Of a stretch of 64,000 nt of DNA, positions 9,736 through 21,790 are shown one piece after another. The stretch spans positions 12,990,893-13,054,892 of the forward strand of contig JBAMJR010000040.1 in assembly GCA_038501785.1 (NCBI GenBank), given 5' to 3'. Every line of letters begins with the position of its first letter. The stretch's first letter is position 1. A program made the translations under genes and the position numbers. The DNA comes from Myoxocephalus aenaeus (taxonomy: Eukaryota > Chordata > Actinopteri > Perciformes > Cottidae). Under the pieces are notes generated by a model. It saw nothing but the letters and a program-made list of their open reading frames with translations. It had not been told where the DNA came from and did not search any database.

Positions 9736-11016
9736 CTCCCCAGCACCATCCACCTTCTCAGATTCAGCACCCCATCTGCATCTCCAGCAACTCCAGCAGA
9801 ACCTCCAGCCACCACCACAAGTGTCTGGACTCCTCGGGGGGTCTACAGATTGTTGCCGCTCAGGGCGATCTCAATCTCCTCTTGGAGTTCAAGCTCCAAA
9901 TAAATTCTGTGTAACCCATGGACACATCATCTGGCATGATAAACATTAACTACTAATCACTCACTGTCTCTCCTGATTGAGCATATGTTGGGAAGAAAGA
10001 CGTCCTGCCCCCAAAGTAACATCTCAAATAGCATCCTTTACTGGTTATGACTGCTAAACTGGATCATCGGTCAAAATGCTTGAAATGGGTTCTGTAGTAT
10101 TTCTAAAGTAAATCAACAAAGACACCAGTCTCATCCTGGAGAATATCCTCTGGACTGTGATCTTCATCATGAAGCTCTGCTTTTAAAGGGAAGGGAAACA
10201 GTCCCATGCCTTGTTACCCGGTTTCCAACACTTGCTGCGTGACTAAACTGACAGAGTTGCACTGTAGCTAAATCACACTGGAGTAGTAATGTGAAAGACA
10301 GACTCAGCACAGAAACAGCCTGCAATTTCCATCACTTTTTGGTTCTTGGATAGCTGGAACGGCATGAGTAGAAGAAAAAAAAACGTGACGCATGAAAGGC
10401 GCGCCGTACCATAGGGAAACAATGGTTTTGCTAGCGACGCGTTTTTCAGGTCGCGTCCGGTGTGAACGGCCCCTAAGTCTTTCAAATCAACCTGGAAAAC
10501 AGTCCAGCCGATTTTGTTTGTTGTAGTGTACCGGGAACTTGGTCCGTATTCTGAATTTCTATCAGAATTTTCGTAGTTTCCGTCAAGTTTAGCGTTCCTG
10601 TAAAATTTGCCGAAAAAATTTGACGAAATAAGCATTCATTACGTTTCATCTCATCTCAGGTCCTAGTCGGTTTGAGCTGAACAGAGAACACCGCACACAT
10701 AGCTCCATCTCTCTTTCTGTTCTCTCTCTCTCCGTCTCATCCGTCTCTCTCTCACTGCTGATCATTTGGTTTCTTTTCCTCCCAACGTGCATGTAATGCT
10801 CTTCACCTCGTGACAATATACTTGATGCATTTTAGCACTTGCCTTTGGGTCAGAGCCAGTGGACTAAAAAAGGAATGTGTAATTTTATGATGGTATAAAA
10901 CCACACAGGTGGTTGTTCGTAGAAACCAACACACTGTTGACTCACTGTGGAACTATTTGTGGTGAGAGCTGCTTTTGATTTGGACAAATCTCGGGCTAAT
11001 GTGCAGGTGTGCTAGT
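9736..11016. other. Intergenic DNA with an orphan transposon end
   Basis: Around 10385-10475 a GC-rich piece ends in GGTCGCGTCCGGTGTGAACG, resembling the termini of the PIF/Harbinger-like MITEs, but I found no partner end. A pyrimidine-rich tract lies near 10700-10760. No gene seen. Confidence 0.45.

Positions 11017-11091
<75 letters not shown>
11017..11091. repeat. (CA)n microsatellite
   Basis: About 37 CA units directly visible; the open frames across it are artefacts. Confidence 0.97.
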
Positions 11092-11096
<5 letters not shown>

Positions 11097-11290
11097 GGCC
11101 TCCTAACTGCTGCTGGTGGAGAAGAGATTTATGTTGTTTTAAAACAATGTTGCGTTGTTCTCAGTGTGCAGTTCTGTATCAAGGTTCAGAGCAACATTTA
11201 TGTACAGCTATTGGCAAGATCACCATGAATTTGCTGTGGATGTTTTTAGTGACTATTTCTAATAACTTTGTCGCGCTTTAGTGACCTTTA

Positions 11291-11877
11291 TGCCGTGTTC
11301 ACACCGGACGCGACAGAATTTTGTCGCGCGACCAGATTACATGCAAAGTCAATGTACAGACGCGACGGCGCGACATTTCCGCCGGGCGACGCGACTGATG
11401 CGTTTATGGCGGCGCAAACAGACCGTTTGACGTGGGGCGAACAGAGCGAAGGACAGGGTGAGTCATAGTTGCGTCAGCCAATCAGCTTTGAGAAGCTCCG
11501 CCAGTCCCAACCGCCGTCCTGCTGTCTTGCTGCTGCTACGCCAGAAGTAGCGCTGGTAGCGGCTTCATTCAGACGCTCTTGTGGGACTACGGATAATATT
11601 ATGAACCCAAACACAAGGGCGTTTGATGTTCCGAGATGTTTGGGACTTCCACAACAAGTATAAAGCAGAACTAGTGGTTATTTATTCCATAGTCGATACA
11701 GGAAAAGACAGCTCTTTTTCACGGAGAGACCCGACGGCGATAAGCCATGCCCGCTTTGTCGCGGGGCAATTTGTCTTTGTGGCGTTTGGTGTGAACACCC
11801 TCGTTTCACTCGCGCGACCAAACTGAAGCGGTAAGCGCGACGCGACAAATCCTGTCGCGTCCGGTGTGAACACGGCA
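11291..11877 (+). mobile_element. PIF/Harbinger-like MITE, copy 1
   Basis: Perfect terminal inverted repeats begin TGCCGTGTTCACACCGGACG and are flanked by a TTA target duplication (11288-11290 and 11878-11880), as expected for PIF/Harbinger elements. Interior is CpG-rich with repeated GCGACGCGAC motifs. Short open frames exist but no transposase domain. Related copies: 38389-39331 and 44626-45144. Confidence 0.8.
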
Positions 11878-11880
11878 TTA

Positions 11881-12590
11881 AAGCAACAGTTAGTGGTATC
11901 GCGAGGAGTCCAGGATCCCTTTATTGTCTTCATTATTTCATTGACTATGCGATACAAAGCAGCAGCGTAGGCATACTTACATAGTTATATCCACTTAACT
12001 TCTATTTATCTGTGCCTCATTAATGAATAGGATACCTGTGTCGTTGCCATATTAACATTCTTACATTCAGACAGTGTTGATGGTTTTAAGAAAAAAACAG
12101 TGTAGTCTGTGCATCTTCCTGCAGTATGCTGCTTCTTAGTTTGAGTACATAACATCTTCCAGGAGCAAAAATGAACTGGAGCATTCTGTCTTTTAGGAGA
12201 GCAACTTATGATTAGAGCCTCCTTACATGAGCTGTTTTCACTATGGTGTCCATTCCATCACACGCCCACACCGACCAAACACTAGACAAGTGTATGTTAG
12301 ACAGGACAGAACTCACGACTAGAAGCTGCTTTTATTCTGGCCGAGGATTTCAACAACTCCAACCTGAGGAAAATCCTGCTGAGATATTAGCAACACATCA
12401 GCTGTCCTACATGCAGTGATAACACTCCCTTCTGGGATAGATATAAGGGAGCACTACTGTACAGACATTCCCAAATCACAAGCCCTGAGTTAACAGAGAA
12501 ATCTTCAGAAGGATTAATCCACGCAAGGCACCTGAACCTCATCACAGCAAGATGTGTGCAGATCAACAAGCGGAGGTCTTCACTTGTTCA
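11881..12590. other. Intergenic DNA, no gene seen
   Basis: No feature recognised until the LINE remnant that starts near 12590. Confidence 0.5.
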
Positions 12591-13061
12591 ACCTCTGACT
12601 GCTGTAGTCTGTCGTCCCCACATTCTGCAAGAAGACCACCATGTCCCTGTCCTCAAACAGAAGAAAGCCCTCTGCCTGCATAACTACCGTCCAGAGCAAT
12701 TATGAAGTGCTGAGGGTGGTTCCTTGAAGCCCCTCTCGTCCCACTACGAGATGTCCTCACACACTAACCCTCCTGTCCCACTACTAGATGTCTCACACTA
12801 ACCCTCCACACTGCCCTCTCCCACCTGAACCAGAGGAACACACATGTGAGAATGCTGCTCATTATTCAATACTATTTAATCAGCCTGATCACTGACAGTG
12901 ATGACAAAGATACAGTGAGAAGCTCAGGGCCCTGGCATCTCGGTGCCAACAACCTCCATCTCAACGTCAGCAAACAAAGGAAGCAGATGTTTTACGACAG
13001 GTAACCACCATCACAATTAACAAGGACTACAGAGAAGAGTCAGCAGCTTCAGGGTCACATC
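12590..13061 (+). pseudogene. LINE reverse-transcriptase remnant, left part
   Basis: Badly decayed frames keep pieces typical of a CR1/Rex-type reverse transcriptase, e.g. LHNYRP, then NNLHLNVSK, and a YKFLG-like region that is interrupted by the hAT at 13062. The remnant resumes at 14589. Many frameshifts and deletions. Confidence 0.5.
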
Positions 13062-14008
13062 CAGTGGCGGTGCGTCAATAGAGGGCGCTAGGGCGCCGCC
13101 CCTCTTAAAATTTTGCGATGAAAAAAAGAAAAAGAAGAAAAAAATATATAATATATACTGTCAAAAAACATTATATACCAAATAATTTAAATAAGAAATA
13201 TACCGTGTTGACGCGCTAAATGTGTGTGGGAGACCGTAAGCCCCTGTCAACAACCACTTAAGATATACCAAATATAATATATCGCCATTCATCATCACTG
13301 AGAAAAGCCCCTCCCCCTGTCGGGGCGCCGGCCCAATGTGAGTCTATGGCAGCGAACAAACATTTCACCCTTGTTCCGGCAAGGACAGCTTCTCATTGGC
13401 GGATGAAACGTGAATCTTCGAGCGCACAAATCTGCGCCCTAGCCAATGACATCGTTTCTTATTGCAACGTGGTTGGACTATTCGTCGAATCAGAGACCTT
13501 TATCATTCCCTCACATCCCATATAGCTCCCACGTAGCTACGCGAGCAACACAGCTAGCAGAGACTTTGATTATGTTAGTATGGCGACTGAAAACTCTGTG
13601 GTATCTCTACGCGAAACACCTTTCAATCCACGATCAGATGTTGACAAGAAGAGGCTGAAAGAGTTGGGACCCGAACGTCCGGATTAAAATATTCAGCAGC
13701 AAAGCAGTGACCGCGGGAGGACGTACACCCGGAGCTTCTCCTCAAGCTACATGCTAACCGGAGCTGTTAGCTGGATGCTCAGTGTGTAGCAAAGGAGTGG
13801 CTCTGAGCAGCCGAGGAAGCGCCGGGCTGTGAAGGAAGATGAGCTTGAAGGATTGCTGCAGAGGTGAGTGTCAAAATCAGCAGATGCCTGTGTTAGTTTA
13901 ATGTTTTATCTTTCCCACAGCAGAACACATGTTGGACATTGTTAGATTTGGGTGGATATCATATCAGGCTATAACTTTATCTAAAATACCAATTCAACCC
14001 CCAACAAG

Positions 14009-14056
<48 letters not shown>

Positions 14057-14580
14057 ATAGCTACAGCCATCAAGGTGGCTCCTGGCCTTTTGTCTATGTT
14101 GCTGAGCCATCAAGACACACAAAACATAGTTTTTTGTCTGTAGTATGAAGCCTGTTTGTAGTAGATATTTCCCCCACAACTTATCTTACTGTCTCTCTCT
14201 CTATATATATTTATCTGTAGGTTTGTGACACCATACTTGGACACACCAGGGAACGCTTTGCCTTCAAAGACCACCTCACCAGTGCCACCTTACTGCAGGG
14301 CCCCCCAGTTTGAATGCTACGTCAATGTATTCCCTGAAGTTGCTCTGGCCACCACATTGAATGTTTCTTAAACCATTCTGCTCTGAACCTCTCATGCCCA
14401 AAGTTACAGTTTGTTGATAGTTGTTATTGGACAGTGTTGAGCATTGTGTTTTCTTGAAATAAAGCTTTGTTTTTTAGAATATTCTACTCCAAACCTCTTT
14501 TCTTCTCATTGTGGAGTGCTATTTAAACCGCGCCGCCCAAACTGCGCCCCCCCAAAAAAAACTTTCACCAGCCGCCACTG
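13062..14580 (+). mobile_element. hAT transposon, 1519 bp, internally deleted
   Basis: Ends CAGTGGCGG and CCGCCACTG are flanked by an exact 8-bp target duplication GTCACATC (13054-13061 and 14581-14588), diagnostic of hAT. Near 13579 a frame MATENSVVSLRETPFNPRSD leads into KELGPERPD, a stop, and then NIQQQSSDRG and TYTRSFS, the N-terminal signature of ZMYM/TTF-finger hAT transposases. A second coding piece near 14221 keeps FAFKDHLTSATLL and VFPEVAL. The dimerisation and catalytic core is missing, so it is non-autonomous. Contains a (GT)n tract at 14012-14055. Confidence 0.88.
14012..14055. repeat. (GT)n microsatellite
   Basis: About 22 GT units inside the hAT element. Confidence 0.95.
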
Positions 14581-14588
14581 GTCACATC

Positions 14589-14700
14589 GAGGACCTAATC
14601 TGGACCCACTCCAACTACATCACAAAGACAAACAGACAGCTGCTCGTCTTCCTCCGCTGGCTGAGGAGGTTCAACACAGAGGACGTTACCTGAAAGCACC
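14589..14700 (+). pseudogene. LINE reverse-transcriptase remnant, right part
   Basis: In frame the sequence reads HIEDLIWTHSNYITKTNRQL then LVFLRWLRRFNTED, the typical C-terminal thumb region of CR1/Rex-type LINE reverse transcriptases. It joins the part at 12590-13061 once the hAT and one target copy are removed. Confidence 0.6.
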
Positions 14701-14934
14701 GTGTTTGCTGTGGGTTACGCTGTCTATTTTTGTTTTGTTCTGCCTAAATGACACATTCTGTAATGCCCTCATAAATGAAAATGTTTAAAGTATGACAACA
14801 AATATAATAGACTTCAGTTTAACTGTCAAAAATACAGTTTGACACAAATAGTGGTCCATTGAGCTTGATTAACCGGCCAAACGGGCTACACCAACTAGCA
14901 TGCTACATGCCACTAGTTTACAGCAACTGGTATG

Positions 14935-15330
14935 TGTAACAGTTGGAAGGACTAGGACCCAGAAGCACGACTCACGAGAAAGAGGTAGCAAAATAAGAAT
15001 TCTTTACTTGAGTACCCGGCAGGAACAAAACATGCAGAAACAGGTAACCACTTAAACAACGCTGGAGAGTTTGGTCTGAAACAAACAAGACAATCTGGCA
15101 TGGGACAAGTGCAAGTGAAGGGACCCAAGTAGTGAAGACTAATGAGGGAATGTGCTACGGGTGAGACGGGGATGGACCAGGTGAATGGAATGAGGGCTGA
15201 CGAGGAGGGAGTGACTGACAGAATGAAGGGGGCGTGGAGCAGGATCTGAAATGACAGGACAGTTAGTAAACAGACAGGCAGACAGGATGAAAACAACTAG
15301 TAATGAAATGTGTGGCGCTGAACCGTGACA
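14935..15330 (-). mobile_element. Solo LTR (396 bp)
   Basis: The plus strand reads TGTAACAG at one end and CCGTGACA at the other, flanked by an exact 5-bp duplication GTATG (14930-14934, 15331-15335). On the minus strand it runs TGTCACGGTTCAGCGCC to CCAACTGTTACA with a pyrimidine-rich body, typical of a fish Ty3/gypsy-like LTR. No internal retroelement region is attached. Confidence 0.75.
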
Positions 15331-15561
15331 GTATGCTGTCAAAACCTTCCAGATAAAAACCTGCTCCCCAGTTCAGGATGTGCGGATGGAAGATAACAGC
15401 TGTTCACCGGGGACCAAAAGGAGAGATGTCCAGTACTATCTCGTCACATGATCAATTAGAAACGTGACATTGGAGAATGTTAAACATATTACCCAGCAAT
15501 CATCATTGCATATCTACATATGACAAAATCCCAATAAAAATAAGGAATTACTCATTTAATT

Positions 15562-15761
15562 CAGTGTTTCCCCTACCCTTATATTAGGGTGGCGGAGCGC
15601 CCCCCCTGAAGAAACCCTCCGCCCCCCCAGAAATGTTCTCAATAGATCCAGATAAAATAGGTCATTTAAGGTTCCCTTTCCTATAGAACAGGTCTACACC
15701 TTGTTCTGTTATTAAACAAACTAAACTACAATGTAGTATGTCCGTCTGTATGTCCGTCCGT

Positions 15762-15792
<31 letters not shown>

Positions 15793-15821
15793 GAAGCTGT
15801 AAACCTATAGGGGAAACACTG
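15562..15821. mobile_element. Small inverted-repeat MITE with poly-C tract
   Basis: Ends CAGTGTTTCCCCTA and TAGGGGAAACACTG are inverted repeats of a common fish hAT-like MITE. I could not define an 8-bp target duplication. The interior includes a 29-base run of C at 15764-15792, which may be of uncertain true length. Confidence 0.6.
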
Positions 15822-16527
15822 TAATTGAATAGTTTTTAATAAGTCTTTACATTTGTTATAGATTGCTACCTACTATTTTAAAAGCAATCCATTACAGAAA
15901 TAGGTTTGCTATTTCAAGGGAATATATTGCCAACATTATAAACCTTTTTATGAATAAATTGTACGTAAAGATCCTTTTGCCTGATCTATTTCATGGAAAA
16001 AAATTCAAAGCCTCTCTTTCCCCATCACCACACACACATACACTCATTTATGGTAGTGCTGTACAGTTGAAGATCTACCTGGCCTCAATCATATTTTATC
16101 ATTCTCGTCCATAAAATGTGTTATGGGACATCACTTTTTTACATTACAAATGTTTTATTATTTTTACATGGGAAAAGCTGTAGAGAACTCAGTGGTCTAA
16201 CACAGGATTCATATTTGCCTCTTTTTTTGTAGAAAAGCTCTCATGCTTCTTATTCTGCTGGGAAAAGAGAAGCATTGCAATATTGTTCACTGCACAGTCA
16301 TGTCCAGCACATTTTTGAGAAATGTTTGTTACACCCTCTACTACTGTTTTCTGGGCAGAGGGCTGATCTTGAGCAACAGGTTATTTATTGTTCAGCCACA
16401 TGTCAGAACACATGGATCGTATTCAGCTGCTGCTCTAAGGTCAAAAAGCTGCAGCTCAGCATATATGGGAAGTGGAGGGTCGTGGTCACGTCAGGACCTG
16501 GTACCAAGCAGCAGTCCAGGTACAGGT
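15822..16527. other. Intergenic DNA, no gene seen
   Basis: Short overlapping frames at 16243-16586 have no recognisable domain. Confidence 0.5.
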
Positions 16528-16531
16528 TTAA

Positions 16532-18790
16532 CCCTCTGAGGTCGGCGCCCGCGTCGAAGCGTTACACCAGGTGTCTAAATGTTTAATAAAATTATATCAT
16601 CACAATAATACGTCACATAAATATGGTTAAAAATCTGGCGGATAGATATGGTTTCCACTTCCGCGTCTGAGCATCTAAACATGGACATGAGGCGTGCAAA
16701 GCTTCCCTGTGAGTAAGAAGGTGCCAAGCAAAGAGTCCTGAGCAGAGCTATATTGGAGGGGACAGACGGAGCAGCTTCAGAGCCTGAAGGATTCACTAAC
16801 AAGGAGCTAGCCGGAGCTAACGGGCCAGATAGCTGGCCACAGCGTTTCTGTGAGACTGAACGGTGAGTAATCAATTGTTGTCCCTATCACCGTTAACTTT
16901 CTTACAGTGAACATAGTACGACCAGTAGTGTTGGACCTCCATTATGTGTTTGTAAGACAGTAAATAACGTGTGTTGACGAGAGCTACGAGCGATTAGCAC
17001 GTCGGTAAATAGTGCCGTGTTGGCTGTTATCATCCGTATATATGACTAAACGGGGCATAATCAGTTGTTGTCTCTATCACCGTTAACTTTCTTACAGTGA
17101 ACATAGTACGACCAGTAGTGTTGGACCTCCATTATATGTTTGTAAGACAGTAAATAACGTGTGTTGACGAGAGCTACGAGCGATTAGCACGTCGGTAAAT
17201 AGTGCCGTGTTGGCTGTTATCATCCGTATATATGACTAAACGGGGCATAATCAGTTGTTGTCTCTATCACCGTTAACTTTCTTACAGTGAACATAGTACG
17301 ACTAGTAGTGTTGGACCTCCATTATATGTTTGTAAGACAGTAAATAACGTGTGTTGACGAGAGCTACGAGCGATTAGCACGTCGGTAAATAGTGCCGTGT
17401 TGGCTGTTATCATCCGTATATATGACTAAACGGGGCATAATCAGTTGTTGTCTCTATCACCGTTAACTTTCTTACAGTGAACATAGTACGACTAGTAGTG
17501 TTGGACCTCCATTATATGTTTGTAAGACAGTAAATAACGTGTGTTGACGAGAGCTACGAGCGATTAGCACGTCGGTAAATAGTGCCGTGTTGGCTGTTAT
17601 CATCCGTATATATGACTAAACGGGGCATAATCAATTGTTGTCTCTATCACCGTTAACTTTCTTACAGTGAACATAGTACGACCAGTAGTGTTGGACCTCC
17701 ATTATATGTTTGTAAGACAGTAAATAACGTGTGTTGACGAGAGCTACGAGCGATTAGCACGTCGGTAAATAGTGCCGTGTTGGCTGTTATCATCCGTATA
17801 TATGACTAAACGGGGCATAATCAATTGTTGTCTCTATCACCGTTAACTTTCTTACAGTGAACATAGTACGACCAGTAGTGTTGGACCTCCATTATATGTT
17901 TGTAAGACAGTAAATAACGTGTGTTGACGAGAGCTACGAGCGATTAGCACGTCGGTAAATAGTTCTGTGTTGGCTGTTATCCCGTATATATGACTAAACG
18001 GGGCATAATCAATTGTTGTCTCTATCACCGTTAACTTTCTTACAGTGAACATAGTACGACCAGTAGTGTTGGACCTCCATTATATGTTTGTAAGACAGTA
18101 AATAACGTGTGTTGACGAGAGCTACGAGCGATTAGCACGTCGGTAAATAGTGCCGTGTTGGCTGTTATCATCCGTATATATGACTAAACGGGGCATAATC
18201 AACTGTTGTCTCTATCACGTTAACTTTCTATCAGTGAACTCATACTGACTGTATTAATGTATTTTACAGAGTGGATTCAGAGCTGTGAGGGTCCAGAGGA
18301 CAACATGCAGCATCGCTGCAGCAGCCTCCCTGTCCGTCTGCCTGCCTGAACACATCACCTAGCAGGCCGCAAAGCCAGCCACAGCTCATCATCCCCACCA
18401 TATAATAATAAAAAATTTTAGACATTAAATTACATGTGTCCTACCATTTTATTCATATATTCCACTGCTTTTGTGAACCTAAGACCTTTTGGTAAACCAA
18501 TTTCCATCACCAAAACCGATATCCCACCGGAGTAAAGTTATGTTTTCACAACAAATATGAGACATTTCCAAAATCAAGATTCAATTTTTCAGCTTTAGTC
18601 ATATTTTTCATATTTACACTTGTGCCTTTGGTACAATGGTGCCTCATTATATAGATAGCTGAGATTGTTCTGTATTTTTTGATATACAACACATGATTTT
18701 GTATCATATGCTAGTGACTTTAAAAAGGGGAATTTAAAAAGTATGTAAAATCAAGAAAAATCAAGAAATTGACCACCAGACCTCCAAGTG
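16532..18790 (+). mobile_element. piggyBac-like element, 2.26 kb, carrying a 190-bp array
   Basis: TTAA flanks both sides (16528-16531, 18791-18794); the ends read CCCTCTGAGGTCGGCGC and, reversed, CACTTGGAGGTCTGG. The 3' 300 bp match the nested MITE at 9264-9579 and the element ending at 63221. There is a donor-like GGTGAGTAA at 16862 and an acceptor-like TTTTACAG before 18271, so the tandem array would lie in an intron. No transposase domain survives. Confidence 0.7.
16863..18235 (+). repeat. Seven-plus tandem 190-bp units
   Basis: Measured by the word CGTTAACTTT, units start 190, 190, 190, 190, 190, 188 and 189 bases apart. Units are almost identical. Variant sites come in blocks: units 3-4 share GACTAGTAG, units 2-4 share ATCAGTTG, units 5-7 share ATCAATTG, which implies growth by recent block duplication. 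Each unit contains a pyrimidine-AG acceptor-like site. Confidence 0.95.
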
Positions 18791-18794
18791 TTAA

Positions 18795-19670
18795 AGGAAC
18801 ATACAGGACTCTGACAACAGCTCTGGCCCTTCTCTCAGCTACTCAGCCTTTATGTTACTAAAATAACTGCTATCATATAAATGGAAGCATTAGTTACACT
18901 CACTTGAGTATGCATTATGAAATGACGTGTCCTTTTAAAAACCAATCGCCCCAATTGGTTGGCAGGCAGACTGAGCGATTGTTAAACAAAACTGTAAATC
19001 ATTTTATGAAAAAAAAAACGGCTGTATTTGGATGTATTGAACACTATAAGTAATATACAAGTGAAATATATAGTTTGGTACATGAGACACAGATGCGACA
19101 ATGTGCGCAAATGATGCGAAATGTGCGCAAATGTGCCCCAATGCAAATTTTGGAGACCTCGCCTACATTTTGTACTAAAACCCTCTCTAACTTTGTTCTG
19201 CTTCACTTTATCAAAGTCAACCTTTGCAGAGAGAATGTTCACAAATTGTGCTATGATTTGGGTTAGAGTTGGACCTTACATCTGCATCATTTCAAAGAAA
19301 TAATCATCCTGAAAGCCGGTCCTGCCCCCTGCCATGCTGTGTGTCATCTTCATTTACTCTTAACCAGTAACATATAGACTGATATTTACACACCTGAACA
19401 AAATCTCACATGTATAGCCTTTTATTATAACACCGACATTATTCAAATAGTGGTTGCAGAGATACACCCTTTTTAGTTTGGATATGACATTTTTCGAGGA
19501 AAGGGCCTAAAAATAGGTTAGTGTTCTATTGGTAGTAGTGGTGATTGATGAACGCTTCATTTCCCATGCAGTTCATAACAGTGCTGACCCGGTGTTTATC
19601 CAACTTGCAAAAGTGTCATCTGGACTCACTGACTCACTGACTCACTGAGTAAAAGTGAAAGCCACCTATT
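18795..19670. other. Intergenic DNA, no gene seen
   Basis: Contains two ATGCGA/ATGTGCGCAAATG repeats near 19090-19145 and a (GACTCACT)n near 19625. No coding signal. Confidence 0.5.
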
Positions 19671-19671
19671 A

Positions 19672-19800
19672 GAATACGACTTGAGTAAAGTCTTAAAGTA
19701 TTTGATGTTTACTGTACTTAAGTATCAAAAGTAATTTTCTTATATTAAATGTACTTAAGTATTGAAAGTAAAAGTACAAGTAAATGCTGTTAATAAAAAA
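19672..19800. mobile_element. Tol2-like hAT subterminal fragment
   Basis: Repeated GTACTTAAGTA and AAAGTAAAAGTACAAGTAA motifs match the subterminal sequence of Tol2-like hAT elements widespread in fish. A similar scrap lies near 46480-46545 in hhipl1 intron 5. Confidence 0.5.
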
Positions 19801-20963
19801 GCAATGGGTCCGAATTTTGAGAATTATGAAGTTTATTCTTCATGCTACAAGGAGTTGGGTTGGCTGTGATCCACCCAGGAGCTTTCTCTGAAACAGTGAG
19901 AGAAAGACATTTTGTAAGCATAACAACTTTAGCTAGCCCCAATTGCTACACACACTTGCATGCAACTCCAACGCAGTTTAAATCGTAATGCTGCGCTCTC
20001 GCGGCTCCTGTTCTGTCAATCCTATTGTGTGGTGGCTAGCTAACGTTAAGTTAGCTAACGTTAGCCAACTAGTGCTGCAATGATTATAGCTAAGATGCCT
20101 CAAATCAACAAAATCTCACAACTGTCAACAGGTCCTCAGCTCACTAACTTGCTAGCGATCTGTCTACTACACTAATTGTCTCATTTGATTTACGATAGCT
20201 AGCGAACGTTAGCCTAACATACACCATGTCTAGCTAAATTAGAAGATCAGATACCTGTTTCCCCCCCTCCCCTGCCAAAGATAAACTCCAATCATGTGGG
20301 AAACACTGCTAGATACAGAAACAGGTTTATGCTAATTGTGATAACTAAACATTAACGTTGTGGCTCATGGGATTAATCTTAATTTACCTCAATGTGTTTC
20401 CTGAGGTTGGATGGGGAGTTTTTAAATGCCAATATTTCAGTAGCTTTGGGGCACTTCATCCGGTACGAAGAAGCTTTCACTCCAACATAAGAAAACATTT
20501 CTCGCAAATATGGCCATGGGTGTTAGTCTTCGTCACCACCGTCGTTTGTTGTGGGAGTAGCAGGTGCTTTCATTTCTGCTTCCATCATGAAATCAGTCAT
20601 CGTATAGTGGAATTCTACTCATGTAGTAGTTGCTCGCTAGCTAGCATCCTGGTCATCACTGGGAATTCTGTGTCTGTGTTCCACCACAGTCCCCGATGTT
20701 TGTCTCATGATTCATTTTTTTTCTTAAGATAGCACCTCGTGCAGAGGCACCTCGTGGCCCATATGAATGTGCTGTTGACCTCCCACGTACGTCTCCTCCC
20801 TCTCCCTAGTTTAGATTTAGACTTTTGTGTCACAAGGTGTGTGTGTGTGTGTGTGTGTGCGGGTGTGGTTTGTAGGTCCCCCATGTAGCCTGTGAGAATA
20901 TGCTTATTTTTAACTGCACCTCTGGAAAGCAGGGAGATGATTGGTGTGGTGCTTTTTCCCAGG
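19801..20963. other. Intergenic DNA with short repeats
   Basis: A TAGCTAACGTTA-rich stretch lies at 20035-20075, a degenerate end GTGGGAAACACTG of a MITE near 20296-20310, and a (GT)n tract at 20837-20860. No gene seen. Confidence 0.45.
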
Positions 20964-21786
20964 TTAACAAAGGTCTTAGGTTCACAAAAGCAGTGAAATA
21001 TATGAATAAAATGGTAGATACATGTAAATAAATGTCTAAAACCAAATGCATTATTATATGGTGGGGATGATGTGCTGTGGCCTGCGGTGGTGGCAGGCAG
21101 ACGGACTGGGAGGCTGCTGCAGCGGTATTATGTTGTCCTCTGGACCCTCGCAGCTGTGAATCCTCTGTAAAATAAATGACTACTAGTTAGAATGAGTTCA
21201 CTGAAAGAAAGTAATGATTACACACCGACACCGAAGGGAGATCCAACACTGACTATGCTCAAGACACTGCATGAGCTACGTTAGCTCGCTCTCGCTAGCG
21301 CCGTGTTAGCAGCAGCTAACGTAAACACTACGGTAGTAACGATTAATCGAGATCCAACACTACTGGGCGTACTAAGTTCACTGAAAGAAAGTTAACAGGG
21401 ATAGTGACAATATTTGATTACCCACCGTGCAGTCTTATAGAGACGCTGTAGCCATCTAATAGCCATCTAATTGAATCCTTTCAGGCTATGAAGCTCCGCC
21501 GTCCTCTCCAGTATAGCTTTGCTCGCTCAGGCTAAACTCCCTGCTCGGCCCCTTCTATCTGCCTCACAGTGAAGCTGTGTACGCGTCATACGACATGTGT
21601 AGAATGCTCATATCTCGCTGTGTTAATCTCATACGATCTCATGGGCAGAAGGCAGCGGAAGCGGAAATTAAACTGAATCTTGGAGAAGTTGAACCATATT
21701 TCTGTGCAAAATTATCACGAAGAAATTAATATTTACAAAACATAAACATCGTATACCGCGGATCCGCGGTCGCAGAGTCGGAAGGG
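20964..21786 (-). mobile_element. Antisense piggyBac-family copy, truncated
   Basis: TTAA at 21787-21790 is followed inward, on the minus strand, by CCCTTCCGACTCTGCGACCG, like the 5' end of the element at 61241. The opposite end matches 18388-18490 in reverse complement (ACCATATAATAAT, CATTTTATTCATATAT) and is cut at about 20963. Two diverged copies of the AGTTCACTGAAAGAAAGT motif correspond to the unit repeated in the 16.9-18.2 kb array. Confidence 0.65.
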
Positions 21787-21790
21787 TTAA

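Noticed and set aside
11009..11281. Frame starting in the (CA)n tract
   Set aside because: Poly-HT translation of a microsatellite.
16863..18235. Regular direct repeats that could suggest a CRISPR-like array
   Set aside because: Units are contiguous 190-bp copies with no unique spacers, in a vertebrate transposon.
20358..20732. 124-codon plus-strand frame rich in aromatic and hydrophobic residues
   Set aside because: Not recognisable, no splice context, surrounded by repeats; likely chance.
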